Positions 36,279 through 45,960 of a DNA stretch of 64,000 nucleotides are shown piece after piece. Position 1 is the first letter of the stretch; each line of letters opens with the position of its first letter. A program made the translations under genes and the position numbers. The DNA is from Clostridium sp. OS1-26 (lineage in GTDB: Bacteria > Bacillota > Clostridia > Clostridiales > Clostridiaceae), in the NCBI RefSeq assembly GCF_030915445.1, contig NZ_CP133264.1:248001-312000 (forward strand), in the 5' to 3' direction. The notes beneath the pieces are model-generated. The model worked only from the letters and a program-made list of their open reading frames with translations. It searched no databases and was not told the origin of the DNA.

Positions 36279-37592
36279 TTAGTCGTCTTCCCTTAATATG
36301 TTTACATTTTTCCCTTCCATAACTCTATTCATATTTCTTACAGAACACATCTTTCCGCACATAGTACAGCTGTCACTATGTTCCGGCGTAGATTCTCTTC
36401 TATACCTTCTTGCTTTTTCTGGATCTATAGAAAGTTCAAACATTGACTCCCAATCTAGCTTCTGTCTTGCTTTTGCCATAGCTAAATCCCATTCTTCAGC
36501 GCCTTTAATTCCCTTTGCTATATCTGCAGCATGTGCAGCTATTTTGCTTGCAATAATACCTTCTTTCATATCTTCTAAATTAGGAAGCCTTAAGTGTTCT
36601 GCTGGCGTAACATAACATAGAAAATCTGCACCATTTGCTGCTGCAATAGCTCCTCCTATAGCACTTGTTATATGATCATACCCAGGAGCAATATCTGTAA
36701 CCAAAGGTCCTAAAACATAGAACGGAGCTCCATGACACAGCTTCTTTTCTAGAATCATATTGGAAGCTATTTCGTTTAAAGCCATGTGTCCAGGTCCTTC
36801 TATCATAACCTGTACATTTTTCTCCCAAGCTCTTTTCGTTAACTCGCCTAAAATCATAAGCTCTTTAATCTGGCTAGCATCTGTAGCATCTGCAAGACAG
36901 CCTGGCCTACAAGCATCTCCAAGACTTATAGTTACATCATATTCTGCACATATATCTAAAACCTTATCGAAATATTCATAGAATGGATTCTCTTTATTGT
37001 TAAGCTCCATCCATGCATATAAAAGTGATCCTCCTCTAGAAACTATATTCATGACTCTTTTGTTTCTTTTAAAAATCTGAGCAGTTTCTCTATTTATTCC
37101 AGCATGAATAGTCATGAAGTCAACTCCATCCTTAGCATGCTTTTCAATTACTCTTAAAAATTCTTCTGAAGTTATATCACTTAGTTCTTTATCATAAAAG
37201 CCTACTGCATCATACATTGGAACTGTACCTAGCATTGCTGGACTTATTTCTACTACCTTTCTTCTAAACTCTTCAGTTTTTCCAAAGGAACTTAGATCCA
37301 TTATAGCTTCCGCTTTCATTTCTATAGCTTTTTGTACCTTCTCAACTTCTGCATCTACATTACAGCAGTCCTTTGAAATTCCCAAATTGACATTTATTTT
37401 TGTTCTTAAACCTTGTCCTACTCCTTCAGGACTTAATGCTTTATGGTTCTTATTCGCAGGTATAACAACTTTTCCTTCAGCTATAAGCTCTCTTAATTGT
37501 TCAACATCCATATGTTCTTTTTCTGCAACTACTTTCATCTCAGTGGTGATGATGCCCTTTCTAGCAGCATCCATCTGCGTTGTATAATTCAT
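36279..37592 (-). CDS. thiC: phosphomethylpyrimidine synthase ThiC
   Basis: 437 residues. The radical-SAM cluster motif CTMCGKMC lies near the C terminus, and the core has [16 protein letters not shown] and MIEGPGHM. ThiC converts 5-aminoimidazole ribotide into the pyrimidine half of thiamine. I chose ATG 37592; the ATG seven codons earlier (37613) overlaps the GAGGAG ribosome site. A TPP riboswitch and terminator lie upstream, so it is shut off when thiamine pyrophosphate is plentiful. No other thi gene is adjacent. Confidence 0.96.
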   Translation of the reverse strand: MNYTTQMDAARKGIITTEMKVVAEKEHMDVEQLRELIAEGKVVIPANKNHKALSPEGVGQGLRTKINVNLGISKDCCNVDAEVEKVQKAIEMKAEAIMDLSSFGKTEEFRRKVVEISPAMLGTVPMYDAVGFYDKELSDITSEEFLRVIEKHAKDGVDFMTIHAGINRETAQIFKRNKRVMNIVSRGGSLLYAWMELNNKENPFYEYFDKVLDICAEYDVTISLGDACRPGCLADATDASQIKELMILGELTKRAWEKNVQVMIEGPGHMALNEIASNMILEKKLCHGAPFYVLGPLVTDIAPGYDHITSAIGGAIAAANGADFLCYVTPAEHLRLPNLEDMKEGIIASKIAAHAADIAKGIKGAEEWDLAMAKARQKLDWESMFELSIDPEKARRYRRESTPEHSDSCTMCGKMCSVRNMNRVMEGKNVNILREDD

Positions 37593-37681
37593 AATCTTCA
37601 GTCTCCTCTTCATATAATTTTAGTAGTTCATAAATATCCCCATATGCAATGCTGGCTTTTTAACTCAAACATATTTCTAAT

Positions 37682-37717
37682 AAAAAAATGAAAGCTTACC
37701 AAAAGATAAGCTTTCAT
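37682..37717 (-). terminator. riboswitch-controlled terminator before thiC
   Basis: The minus strand reads ATGAAAGCTTA, a loop, TAAGCTTTCAT, then TTTTTT. It lies between the TPP aptamer and thiC, as expected for the expression platform. Confidence 0.88.
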
Positions 37718-37749
37718 GTAAAATCCAAAGAATATACTAATTTACACAA

Positions 37750-37836
37750 TTGCTTCCCTCCGGTAGTGTTAACTACATCAGGTTCCAAGGTTTAGGCAAA
37801 CGCCCTCTCAGCCAAACGGCACACCTAGCAAATACA
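37750..37836 (-). promoter_or_regulatory. TPP riboswitch (THI element)
   Basis: On the minus strand the conserved pieces appear in order: TAGGTGTGCC, CTGAGAGGGC, then TTGGAACCTGATGTAGTTAA and CGGAGGGAAGCA. These are the pyrimidine- and pyrophosphate-binding parts of the THI box. With the following terminator it should stop thiC transcription when TPP binds. Confidence 0.95.
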
Positions 37837-37909
37837 AAGGCTCTATTTATTTCTACATAAAAATTATACTTCAATATGTTACCTTTGTAAAGGATTAGAA
37901 TATATTTGT

Positions 37910-38971
37910 TTAAACTACACTTTTTACTACTAAATTTATGCTCTCTACCAAGTCGATTTCATAAGGTTCTATATTATTTTTGGTCTCAGTATTATATATA
38001 ACTCTTATTACAGGCCTATCAGGAAAATTTTCATTCTGCCTTACTACATATCCTTCAACACCATTTGATAATTTAACACAGCATCCTAAAGGATAAACTG
38101 AAAAGGATTTTCTAAACACCTTAACTATTTCTTCATCAAAAATTGTACCACTTCCCGCTAAGATTAATTCATAGGCATCATTTGGACTGAAAGTTTTTTT
38201 ATAATCTCTACTATTTGCTATAGTATCATACACATCACTTATAGTAATTATACGAGCATATTTTGATATACTCTTTCCTTCTAAACCGTAGGGATATCCT
38301 TTGCCATCCATTCTCTCATGATGTTGTAGAACTGCTCTAACTACTGTCCCAGGAATTCTTACATTCTTTCTTAAAATATTAGCTCCTATATAAGGGTGTT
38401 CCTTAAATTCATTTAATTCTTCTTTTGTCAAATTCCTTTCTTTTTCCAATATGCTCTTTGGCAGCTGAGCTTTACCTATATCATGCATAACAGCAGCTAG
38501 TCCTAACTCTTTCACTGAATAGGAATCCATCTTCATAGCATGTCCTATAAAAGTTGCCATAACACAAACATCTATACTATGCACATAGGTCTTGTTACTG
38601 TTTGTTTGAATGTCGTATAAACTTTTATTTATATCTGCACTTGTGCCTATATAATCTATAAGCTCATCAACAATTTTCATGTAATCGGACATTATCTTTT
38701 TATCAGAAACAGCAGTTATATTCTTCATCATCCTTGACATACATTCCATAGTTGTTTGCTTTAATCTGCTAACATTTTCATCTTCTACTTCAACATCTTC
38801 TAACCTTTTATCTTCTACGTATACATAGAATATTCCCATTTCCCTCATCTTATTAATATAACTATTATTTAGCACTGTACCTGCTCTTAATAATACTCTT
38901 CCATCATTAGTAAATATATTTTTACCTAATACTTCATTTCCTTCTAATCTATTTATAATCTCTAGCTTCAT
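37910..38971 (-). CDS. HD-GYP domain c-di-GMP phosphodiesterase
   Basis: 353 residues, soluble. The HD-GYP domain (about 115-300) has H131, HDIGK (163-167) and HHERMDGKGYP (217-227), so both the metal site and the GYP motif are intact. Known members hydrolyse c-di-GMP. The N-terminal 110 residues and C-terminal 50 have no recognised sensor domain. It is transcribed away from the TrkA-C gene and lies next to no obvious partner. Substrate is inferred from the family. Confidence 0.92.
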   Translation of the reverse strand: MKLEIINRLEGNEVLGKNIFTNDGRVLLRAGTVLNNSYINKMREMGIFYVYVEDKRLEDVEVEDENVSRLKQTTMECMSRMMKNITAVSDKKIMSDYMKIVDELIDYIGTSADINKSLYDIQTNSNKTYVHSIDVCVMATFIGHAMKMDSYSVKELGLAAVMHDIGKAQLPKSILEKERNLTKEELNEFKEHPYIGANILRKNVRIPGTVVRAVLQHHERMDGKGYPYGLEGKSISKYARIITISDVYDTIANSRDYKKTFSPNDAYELILAGSGTIFDEEIVKVFRKSFSVYPLGCCVKLSNGVEGYVVRQNENFPDRPVIRVIYNTETKNNIEPYEIDLVESINLVVKSVV

Positions 38972-39302
38972 ATTTCACCTCGAAAATTAAATTTGCTAAC
39001 AAATATTAATTCTATAAATAATTATATAATATTCTATATTAAATCAGTAATAGATAATGTGCCAATATATCTCAATATATATCTATCTTTTCATGTATTA
39101 CTATAATTATATATTTAATTATACTGCAAACGTAATTATAAGTGCACTACTATTTATAAAAAAATATTATAACTTCACCTCATTAAAGCTTTGTTATAGT
39201 TTTATTTTTTTGGTAGAGGAATTTATAATTTAATTGACGAATATTTACTTAAAATATATAGATAAATTTTACATATTATTACACGAAAGGCAGGTAGACC
39301 TT
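38972..39302. promoter_or_regulatory. divergent promoter gap
   Basis: About 330 AT-rich bases between the HD-GYP gene and the TrkA-C gene, which are transcribed apart. No clear promoter boxes or other structure recognised. If TTG 39234 is the true start, the last 69 bases are coding. Confidence 0.4.
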
Positions 39303-39974
39303 ATGCTGCTGTATTTTTTATTATCCACTGCACTTTTTATAGCATTAATAGAGGTGATTACAGTTTTATTTAAACTTACTGGTTTATCAGAAGAAAAAGC
39401 TCGTTTTCAAGTAATATCTTTACTAACAGGTTCAGGCTTTACAACAAAAGAATCAGAGCTTGTTACTCAACACTCTACCCGTAGAAAGTTGGCCCAATTT
39501 CTTATGATTTTAGGCTATGTAGGTTTTTTAACTGAAACATCTTTTTTAGTAAACTTGATTAAAAGTTCTATGACTTTGCAAAATATCTCTATAATACTAT
39601 TATTTTTTACATTTATTTGGTCAGTTATAAAAAACAAAGTACTATTATCTTTTTTTGATAATTTTATAGAAAGGGTAATTTTAAGAAAATATACTAGAAA
39701 AAAGTCTCCAGGAAAAGGATACAAATTAGTTACTAGAGCAAAAGGATATGGCATTTATAATATAGTTATAGATGAGAATTCACCTTTATCAGGAGTATCC
39801 TTAAAAGATTCAAATTTGAAGCCTAATAACATAATAATTTTAAATATAGATAAAGGTAATGAATTTATTGGTTTCCCTAAGAGAGACTATGTACTGGAGA
39901 ATGGCGATAACATTTTGCTGTATGGCAAAGTAGATCAGGTTATAAAAACTTTTCATTTAGAACAAAATAGATAA
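39303..39974 (+). CDS. membrane protein with TrkA-C (RCK-C) domain
   Basis: 223 residues from ATG 39303: three membrane segments (about 1-25, 60-85, 90-112), then a soluble TrkA-C/RCK-C domain (about 150-215, YNIVIDENSPLSGVSLKDSN and VLENGDNILLYG). Such domains bind small ligands such as c-di-AMP or ions and regulate transport. The membrane part resembles other uncharacterised TrkA-C proteins of Firmicutes. A TTG 23 codons upstream (39234) is an alternative start. A terminator follows. Confidence 0.75.
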   Translation: MLLYFLLSTALFIALIEVITVLFKLTGLSEEKARFQVISLLTGSGFTTKESELVTQHSTRRKLAQFLMILGYVGFLTETSFLVNLIKSSMTLQNISIILLFFTFIWSVIKNKVLLSFFDNFIERVILRKYTRKKSPGKGYKLVTRAKGYGIYNIVIDENSPLSGVSLKDSNLKPNNIIILNIDKGNEFIGFPKRDYVLENGDNILLYGKVDQVIKTFHLEQNR

Positions 39975-39999
39975 TTTTGTTAGCATTTTGGCGCTCTAA

Positions 40000-40032
40000 A
40001 AAATGAGCTACCTTTGAAAGGTAGCTCATTTT
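40000..40032. terminator. bidirectional terminator between converging genes
   Basis: AAAATGAGCTACCTTT pairs with AAAGGTAGCTCATTTT around one base. It lies between the converging TrkA-C and YjfB genes and can serve both. Confidence 0.85.
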
Positions 40033-40052
40033 CTAATTTTTCTTATTCCTTT

Positions 40053-40229
40053 TTATACTCTTATGTCCAAATTCTGTCCTAGATTAGGACTAACTGAGCT
40101 TTCAAGCATATCTGTCATAGCTTGTGCATTTTCTTTACCTGTGTTCATGGCCATTCTCATCACCGCAATACTAGCCTGATCCATTGCCTTGGATTGACTC
40201 ATTACCATTGATGCTCCTGCTATATCCAT
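40053..40229 (-). CDS. YjfB family putative motility protein
   Basis: 58 residues: MDIAGASMVMSQSKAMDQAS, the typical start of the YjfB family, ending GQNLDIRV. These small proteins occur widely in motile Firmicutes and resemble a flagellin-like helix; their function is unknown. I chose ATG 40229, preceded by GGGAGG. An ATG five codons earlier (40244) includes the ribosome site. Confidence 0.85.
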   Translation of the reverse strand: MDIAGASMVMSQSKAMDQASIAVMRMAMNTGKENAQAMTDMLESSVSPNLGQNLDIRV

Positions 40230-40319
40230 AAAAATACCTCCCATTAAATTATTTATTAATCTCTTACTTATAAATATCGTCGATAAACTAATAATTTGAA
40301 GGCCTTTTAATTTTAGATA

Positions 40320-42097
40320 TTATATTTCTCTAGTTTCATGCTTTAACCATTCTTTTTCATCTTCACTTAAATATGGAGAAAGCTTGCTGTAAACTTCTTT
40401 GTGGTAGTTGTTCAACCATGCTTTTTCTTCTGGAGTAAACATTTCTGGTACTATTCCTTCTAAATCTATTGGACAAAAGCTAATCGTTTCAAACTTCATA
40501 AATTGTCCAAATTCTGTTTCTTCATCCTTAACTACAAGAAGAATATTTTCTGTTCTGATTCCATGTCTGCCTTCTTTATAAACTCCAGGCTCATTAGTTA
40601 CAATCATACCTTCTTCAAGTATAGTAGGAACTACATTGCAGCGAATAGCATGAGGTCCTTCATGTACATTTAAGAAGAAACCTACACCATGACCAGTTCC
40701 ACATTTGTAATCTATGCCATGCTCCCATAATGGTCTTCTAGCAAGTATATCAAGATTAGTTCCATTAACTCCGTGTAAGAATTTAGCCATACTTAAATCA
40801 ATAACACCTTTAAGTACTAGCGTAAAGTCTCTCTTTTCTTCTTCAGTAAGAGTTCCTAATACCGTTGTTCTAGTTATATCAGTAGTTCCGTCTAAGTATT
40901 GTCCACCTGAGTCTACTAAGAACATGCCCTCTTTTTTAAGTTTATAATCACTTTCTGGAGTTGCTGAATAGTGCATCATAGCTGCATGTTCTTTATATGC
41001 TGCTATAGTAGTAAAACTAATACCTTTAAATAGTTCTTGTTCTGCTCTAAAGCCTTCTAATTTATCCGCAGCAGATATTTCACTAATTTCTTCTTTGCCT
41101 AAGTTATTATCTAGCCAGTGTAAGAACTTAACCATTGCTACACCGTCTTTTATATGAGCATTTTTAATGTTTTCTATTTCAACTTCGTTTTTTATACCCT
41201 TAATTTTTGTTGTTATATTATCTTTTTCTATAATTTCAATGCCTTCATTTAAACCTTTACAAATACCAAAGCTTGTTTTAACAGCATCCAGCATCACTTT
41301 ACTTTCTTTCGCAAGTGTTTTTAAGTAGTCATTTACATCTTCATAAGCTTTTATAACTATTCCATCTTGTTCTAATTCTTTTTTAACTTCATCTTTAACC
41401 TTTACAGAATTTATAAATAATACAGTTTCTTTTTCTGAAACTACTACATATGAAACTGCTACTGGGTTACATGGCACATCAGTTCCTCTGATATTTAAAA
41501 GCCATGCTATATCATCAAGAGAGGATAAAACAATATGAGTAACTTCATCCTTTTTCATCTCTTCTCTAACCATGTTTACTTTCTCTACTCTTGATTTACC
41601 AGCATACTTAACATCATGAACAAAGATTGGCTCTGTAGATATACTTGGTCTATCCTTCCATAATTCATCAATTAAATCATATCTATGCTCTAAAGCTATT
41701 CCTTTTTTGATACAGTCTTCTCTATGTTTCTAGCTAAAGAAGTTGATAAAACACTTCCATCGAAGCCAATAACTCCATTTTGAGGTACTACTTTTGAGAG
41801 CCATTCTTCTATTGTTGGTACTGATGGTTGTCCCATTTTAAATAACTTTATACCTGAGCCTTCTAATTGTTTTTCAGCCTGTATAAAGTATCTACCATCA
41901 GTCCATAGACCAGCATCTTCTAAAGTGATTACAGCTGTTCCAGCAGAACCTGTGAAGCCAGAAATCCACTGTCTACTTTTCCAATGCTCTGCAACATACT
42001 CGCTTTGGTGGGCATCTGAACTTGGAACTATATATGCATATATGCCCTTTTCTTTCATCTTCTCTCTTAAAGAATTTACTCTTTCTTTGATACTCAT
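40320..42097 (-). pseudogene. pepP: Xaa-Pro aminopeptidase (M24B), frameshifted by one base
   Basis: Two frames together encode one aminopeptidase P of about 592 residues. The first (from ATG 42097) has the creatinase N domain (YIVPSSDAHQSEYVAEHWKS, SGFTGSAGTAV). The second has a second N-like domain and the catalytic domain with ligands in VDSGGQYLDGTTDITRT, GTGHGVGFFLNVHEGP and VTNEPGVYKEG, then RTENILLV. The break is at the T-run 41703-41708: one more A on the coding strand (six to seven) joins SKK to GIALEHRYDLIDELW. It removes N-terminal residues before proline. All catalytic residues are intact, which argues for a sequencing error rather than decay. Confidence 0.9.
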
Positions 42098-42416
42098 AAT
42101 AAAAATCCTCCTCTTTTATAGAGTGTTTATTTGAAAACTTTATAATAGGAATTTATTTAAAATTTTGAATATATTCTCATTATACATTAATCATAAGTTT
42201 TTTCATATAGTTTTACAGTAAAAATTTAAGTATAACTATAAAAAATTTCAGTTTAATAAAAATAAGTTGATTAATATCAAAAATTTATTCATATTTTTCA
42301 TATTTATTAACACATTAAACTATAAAAAGAGAAGCTGTATAAACCATTATACAACTTCTCTTAGTTTTTCGAACTATATTCTCTTTAAGTTATAAAATTA
42401 TTATTCTATTTTTAAA
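42098..42416. other. 319-bp gap with pepP promoter side and flagellin terminator
   Basis: AT-rich, with no supported frame. The left part lies upstream of pepP. The right part holds the terminator of the main flagellin gene. Nothing else recognised. Confidence 0.4.
42326..42370 (-). terminator. intrinsic terminator of the main flagellin gene
   Basis: The stem arms AGAGAAGCTGTATAA and TTATACAACTTCTCT pair with one mismatch, followed on the minus strand by TTTTTATAG. Confidence 0.85.
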
Positions 42417-43346
42417 CTACAGAGATTTTAGTAGTTGTATAACTCCTTCTGCCTGATGATTAGCTTGTGCAAGTATTGCTTGAGATACTTGAAGAAGAAT
42501 GTTATACTTCGCATAATTCATCATTTCTTTTGCCATATCTGCATCTCTAATTCTTGATTCTGCTGCTGTTAGATTCTCTGCTGTATTGTTAAGGTAGTTA
42601 ATTCTATGTTCTAGTACATTTTGAGTAGCTCCTAGTCTTCCTCTAAAAGAAGATACATTTTTTATAGCATCGTCATATATTTTAATTGCCGCACTAGCAT
42701 TCTCATGATTTGAAACATCTAAAGCACTCTCTAGATTGCTTCCATCAAGTCCTATATTAGAAAATTTAGCTGTTACTTTTCCATCGCTGGATGTAATGCT
42801 TGTCCCTGTCTGTCCACTTATATCAAGTGCTTTTGCTCTCATGTCTTCTAACTTAATTCCTAGATTGTCGCCCGCGTTGGGACCTACCTGAAGCCTAATT
42901 TCAGAGTTAACTCCATCATATTTATTAACACTTCCATTTAAAAGTTTCATAGTATTAAACTCTGTATTATTTCCAATACTGTTAATTTCCGAAGTTAACT
43001 GATTAATTTCTTCTTGTATATGATTTCGATCTTGATCACTTAATGTTCCATTGGCCGCTTGGGTTGCTAGCTCTCTCATTCTTTGAAGAATTGAATGGGT
43101 TTCATTTAATGCCCCATCTGCAACTTGTATAGAAGAAATGCCATCCTGAGCATTTCTTGCTGCTTGTTCCAATCCCCTAATTTGTGCTCTCATTTTTTCT
43201 GAAATCGCTAGACCTGCAGGATCATCTGCTGCTCTATTTATTCTTAGCCCAGAAGAAAGTCTCTCCATAGCTCTTCCAACCATATTCAAGTTGTATGACA
43301 TATGTCTATATGCAATCATTGCATTTATGTTATGACCGATTATCAT
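42417..43346 (-). CDS. hag: flagellin, main filament subunit
   Basis: 309 residues. The D0/D1 N-terminal part (MIIGHNINAMIAYRHMSYNL, then ERLSSGLRINRAADDPAGLA) and C-terminal part (AESRIRDADMAKEMMNYAKY, ILLQVSQAILAQANHQ) are well conserved, with a short variable centre (about 140-210) that would be the exposed and probably glycosylated part. I chose ATG 43346 with AGGGGTGAGG upstream; an upstream start 17 codons earlier (43397) has no support. It has its own promoter and terminator and lies just downstream of the glycan locus. Confidence 0.96.
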   Translation of the reverse strand: MIIGHNINAMIAYRHMSYNLNMVGRAMERLSSGLRINRAADDPAGLAISEKMRAQIRGLEQAARNAQDGISSIQVADGALNETHSILQRMRELATQAANGTLSDQDRNHIQEEINQLTSEINSIGNNTEFNTMKLLNGSVNKYDGVNSEIRLQVGPNAGDNLGIKLEDMRAKALDISGQTGTSITSSDGKVTAKFSNIGLDGSNLESALDVSNHENASAAIKIYDDAIKNVSSFRGRLGATQNVLEHRINYLNNTAENLTAAESRIRDADMAKEMMNYAKYNILLQVSQAILAQANHQAEGVIQLLKSL

Positions 43347-43405
43347 ATGCCTCACCCCTTTATCCCATAAATATACCCTTATCCAATATTTAGTCACTTA
43401 ACATC

Positions 43406-43414
43406 ATTATACCA
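43406..43414 (-). promoter_or_regulatory. extended -10 promoter element before the main flagellin
   Basis: The minus strand reads TGGTATAAT about 60 bases before the start codon: a TGG-extended -10. A -35-like TTGGTG lies about 20 bases further upstream, too far for ideal spacing. No convincing sigma-28 site was recognised. Confidence 0.45.
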
Positions 43415-43485
43415 TATTTTCTAATCACCTACACCAATTTATTATTACTGATTCATCAAATCCATATCTAGTTTTTTCCATAAAA

Positions 43486-43521
43486 AAACTGAATGCGAAA
43501 TCTAGGTCTCACATTCAGTTT
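43486..43521 (-). terminator. intrinsic terminator at the end of the glycan locus
   Basis: AAACTGAATG and CATTCAGTTT arms, followed on the minus strand by TTTTTTTATGG. It closes the glycan locus and separates it from the flagellin gene. Confidence 0.88.
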
Positions 43522-43631
43522 AAAATCCTGTTTATACTCTTATATTAATTATTAGCTTATTTTAACATAAATTGAGAGCATCAAATCTATTTAAAATCCA
43601 TTGATGCTCATTCAAATACTAAATTAATCTC

Positions 43632-44639
43632 CTATTTTAGGAGTTTAGTACCTTTAATCCACTGTTCTGTTTCTTCTATTCCCTGCTCTAAAGTGTATTC
43701 AGGCTCCCAATTCATAAGATCTTTAGCTTTAGAATAGTCACATTTCAGCTTCATTATTTCACTTTGGGGATGAATATGTTTTACATGTTTTACAGATACC
43801 CTATCCTTAGTTATAATTTCTGCTAATTCATTTATAGTTACATCTCTGCCAGTCCCAGCATTAACTACCTCACCATTAACCTGTCCACAATATCCTGCCA
43901 TAACTACAAATCTTGCACAATCTTTAACATAAAGTAGGTCTCTTGTTTGCTCTCCGCTTCCATATATGCTTATATCTCTTTTGTGTAATGAATTATTTAT
44001 AAATATAGCTACAACTCCACCTTCTCCACCAGTCTTTTGGAAAGGTCCATAGGTATTAAATGGCCTTATAACTACAGTCGGCAGCTTATATGCATTATAA
44101 TATGAAAGCACCATATTTTCAGCAGCTATCTTACTTCCTCCATATGGTGATACTGGCTTTGTTGGATGGTTTTCATCAATTCCCTTTTCATTGGCTACAT
44201 CATAAACCATACAGGTACTCATAAAAACTACTTTACATGGATAGGTATCTTCACTTGAATCTAAAACCCAACCATCTCCATCCATCCTTCCATTTTTACC
44301 GAACATCTGAACTTTAGCTTTTTCAAGTATATTAAAAGTACCTACTGTATCATTATAAAAAGTAGTCTTAGGGTCATCTATGCTGTCTTGAACATTTATA
44401 GATGCTGCAAGGTGATATATTATATCAAATTTTTCTTTAAAAATTTCATCAAGAATCTTTTCATCCTTAATGTCACCTATGGTAAATTTGAAATCCTTTC
44501 TATGCTGAAATTCCTGTATATTTTGTAAACTTCCATTAGACAGATTATCTAATACCACAACCCTATGTCCATCTTCTAGGAGCCTTTTTACTACCCAACG
44601 TCCTATAAATCCTGCTCCTCCAGTTACTAAAACATTCAT
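43632..44639 (-). CDS. NAD-dependent nucleotide-sugar epimerase/dehydratase
   Basis: 335 residues of the extended SDR family. NAD-binding GGAGFIG is at the N terminus, catalytic MSTCMVY and YGGSK follow, and the C-terminal part matches GalE-like and dTDP-glucose dehydratase-like enzymes. The substrate is a nucleotide sugar, but sequence does not fix which. I chose ATG 44639; an ATG five codons earlier (44654) includes the GGAG ribosome site. It is the last gene of the glycan locus, after the PseG homologue. Confidence 0.88.
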   Translation of the reverse strand: MNVLVTGGAGFIGRWVVKRLLEDGHRVVVLDNLSNGSLQNIQEFQHRKDFKFTIGDIKDEKILDEIFKEKFDIIYHLAASINVQDSIDDPKTTFYNDTVGTFNILEKAKVQMFGKNGRMDGDGWVLDSSEDTYPCKVVFMSTCMVYDVANEKGIDENHPTKPVSPYGGSKIAAENMVLSYYNAYKLPTVVIRPFNTYGPFQKTGGEGGVVAIFINNSLHKRDISIYGSGEQTRDLLYVKDCARFVVMAGYCGQVNGEVVNAGTGRDVTINELAEIITKDRVSVKHVKHIHPQSEIMKLKCDYSKAKDLMNWEPEYTLEQGIEETEQWIKGTKLLK

Positions 44640-44684
44640 GAATATCATCTCCATTTCAATATTTATTTAGAAAAACTACCTTTC

Positions 44685-45761
44685 TTAATTTAGAATTGAA
44701 ACTGTTTTAAGCTCTTTTGCAATCCTTTTTGGACCTTTGCCATCAACTAATTTTATCATGTTATAGGAAATCTCTCTTCTTCTTTCATAACACTCCAAGA
44801 AAGAAAGCTCCTTAATTAATTTATCCTTTGTTAAGTTTTTATACCAGCCTAAATTATTTATTACCCCTATTTCATGAAATTTATTCGCAACTCCTACCTG
44901 ATTATCAGCTAATACAATACCTAAAGTAGGCGTCCCAACCCTACATAATTCATATAATGTGCTTCCACAGGCCGAAATAGCTACATCACATTTTTTCATA
45001 ATTTCACACATATCTGCATTATAATATAGTTTAATCTTGTCACACTCAAAATCTTTTATATTATTATTATCAAAGGAAGGCCCTATAACTACATGAAAAT
45101 TGTATTTTAAGTTTTTTACCCATGCTAATATTCTTTCTGTAATATGATATGGATCCGCTCCTCCAACAGTAAGCATTACATCCCTAACCTTTTCACTTAT
45201 ATATCTAACAGCCATATGCTTAAATTCATCTCTCAGCATTACATATTTAGTTCCCAGCATAAGTCTTGTATCTTCATTTGCATTATAACTAAAATCCTCA
45301 GCATTAATGTTTTGATTTATTAAAATACTTACATTAAAATAATGCAGATTCATATCATCTATATAAACTGTTTGGGGAAATATGTCTTTAGTTTTATTAA
45401 AATAATCCGCATCTACCTCATAGCTGTCAGTAATTAGAGTATCTGCTTCAACTTTTTTTAAATCTTCTATCAAATTACTTTCTCTTACTAAATTAACCCT
45501 AAATCCTTCACTTAAAACCTTTTTTATTCCCTTTATATACTCATTTCCTATTAATTCCTCATAAGCTTTCACATTATTATTTGTAATAGTTATTATATTT
45601 TTATTAAATAATGCAAAAAAATCTATATTAGAGCACTTTGCTCTACATATGTATAAGACCTCATTATTATACTTTAAAAGCTCTTTTGCTAAAGCTAAGG
45701 TCCTAATTATATGTCCCATACCTATTTTACTACCTCCATCTGCTCTTATACCTATTTTCAT
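44685..45761 (-). CDS. pseG: PseG-like UDP-sugar hydrolase (pseudaminic acid pathway)
   Basis: 358 residues from ATG 45761 (AGGTGATT upstream; the frame opens 22 codons earlier at 45827). The N terminus IGIRADGGSKIGMGHIIRTL has the MurG-like GxGHxxR pattern typical of PseG, and the later VGGADP and SACGSTLYELCRVGTPTLGI complete the GT-B-like fold. PseG removes UDP from 2,4-diacetamido-2,4,6-trideoxyhexose before pseudaminic acid is made. No other Pse genes are in the window, so the rest may lie elsewhere, or this is a PseG-like enzyme with another substrate. Confidence 0.82.
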   Translation of the reverse strand: MKIGIRADGGSKIGMGHIIRTLALAKELLKYNNEVLYICRAKCSNIDFFALFNKNIITITNNNVKAYEELIGNEYIKGIKKVLSEGFRVNLVRESNLIEDLKKVEADTLITDSYEVDADYFNKTKDIFPQTVYIDDMNLHYFNVSILINQNINAEDFSYNANEDTRLMLGTKYVMLRDEFKHMAVRYISEKVRDVMLTVGGADPYHITERILAWVKNLKYNFHVVIGPSFDNNNIKDFECDKIKLYYNADMCEIMKKCDVAISACGSTLYELCRVGTPTLGIVLADNQVGVANKFHEIGVINNLGWYKNLTKDKLIKELSFLECYERRREISYNMIKLVDGKGPKRIAKELKTVSILN

Positions 45762-45879
45762 ATAATCACCTACTTTAATTAGTTGTAAGTTCATATCTCT
45801 ATCATTATCTTTACACAGTTTTTTCATAAGACTTTACTTTCCATAATTCTATCAAAAACAGGGTTAGGATAATAAATAA

Positions 45880-45911
45880 AAATAAGTTACAAGGTAAAGT
45901 ATAACTTATTT
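45880..45911 (-). terminator. likely terminator after the SGNH hydrolase gene
   Basis: AAATAAGTTA and TAACTTATTT arms around a 12-base loop, followed on the minus strand by TTATTTATT. It may reduce read-through into pseG. Confidence 0.6.
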
Positions 45912-45960
45912 ATTACTCAAAATTTTATAGATAGCATAATGATTTTCTTTCAACATTATT

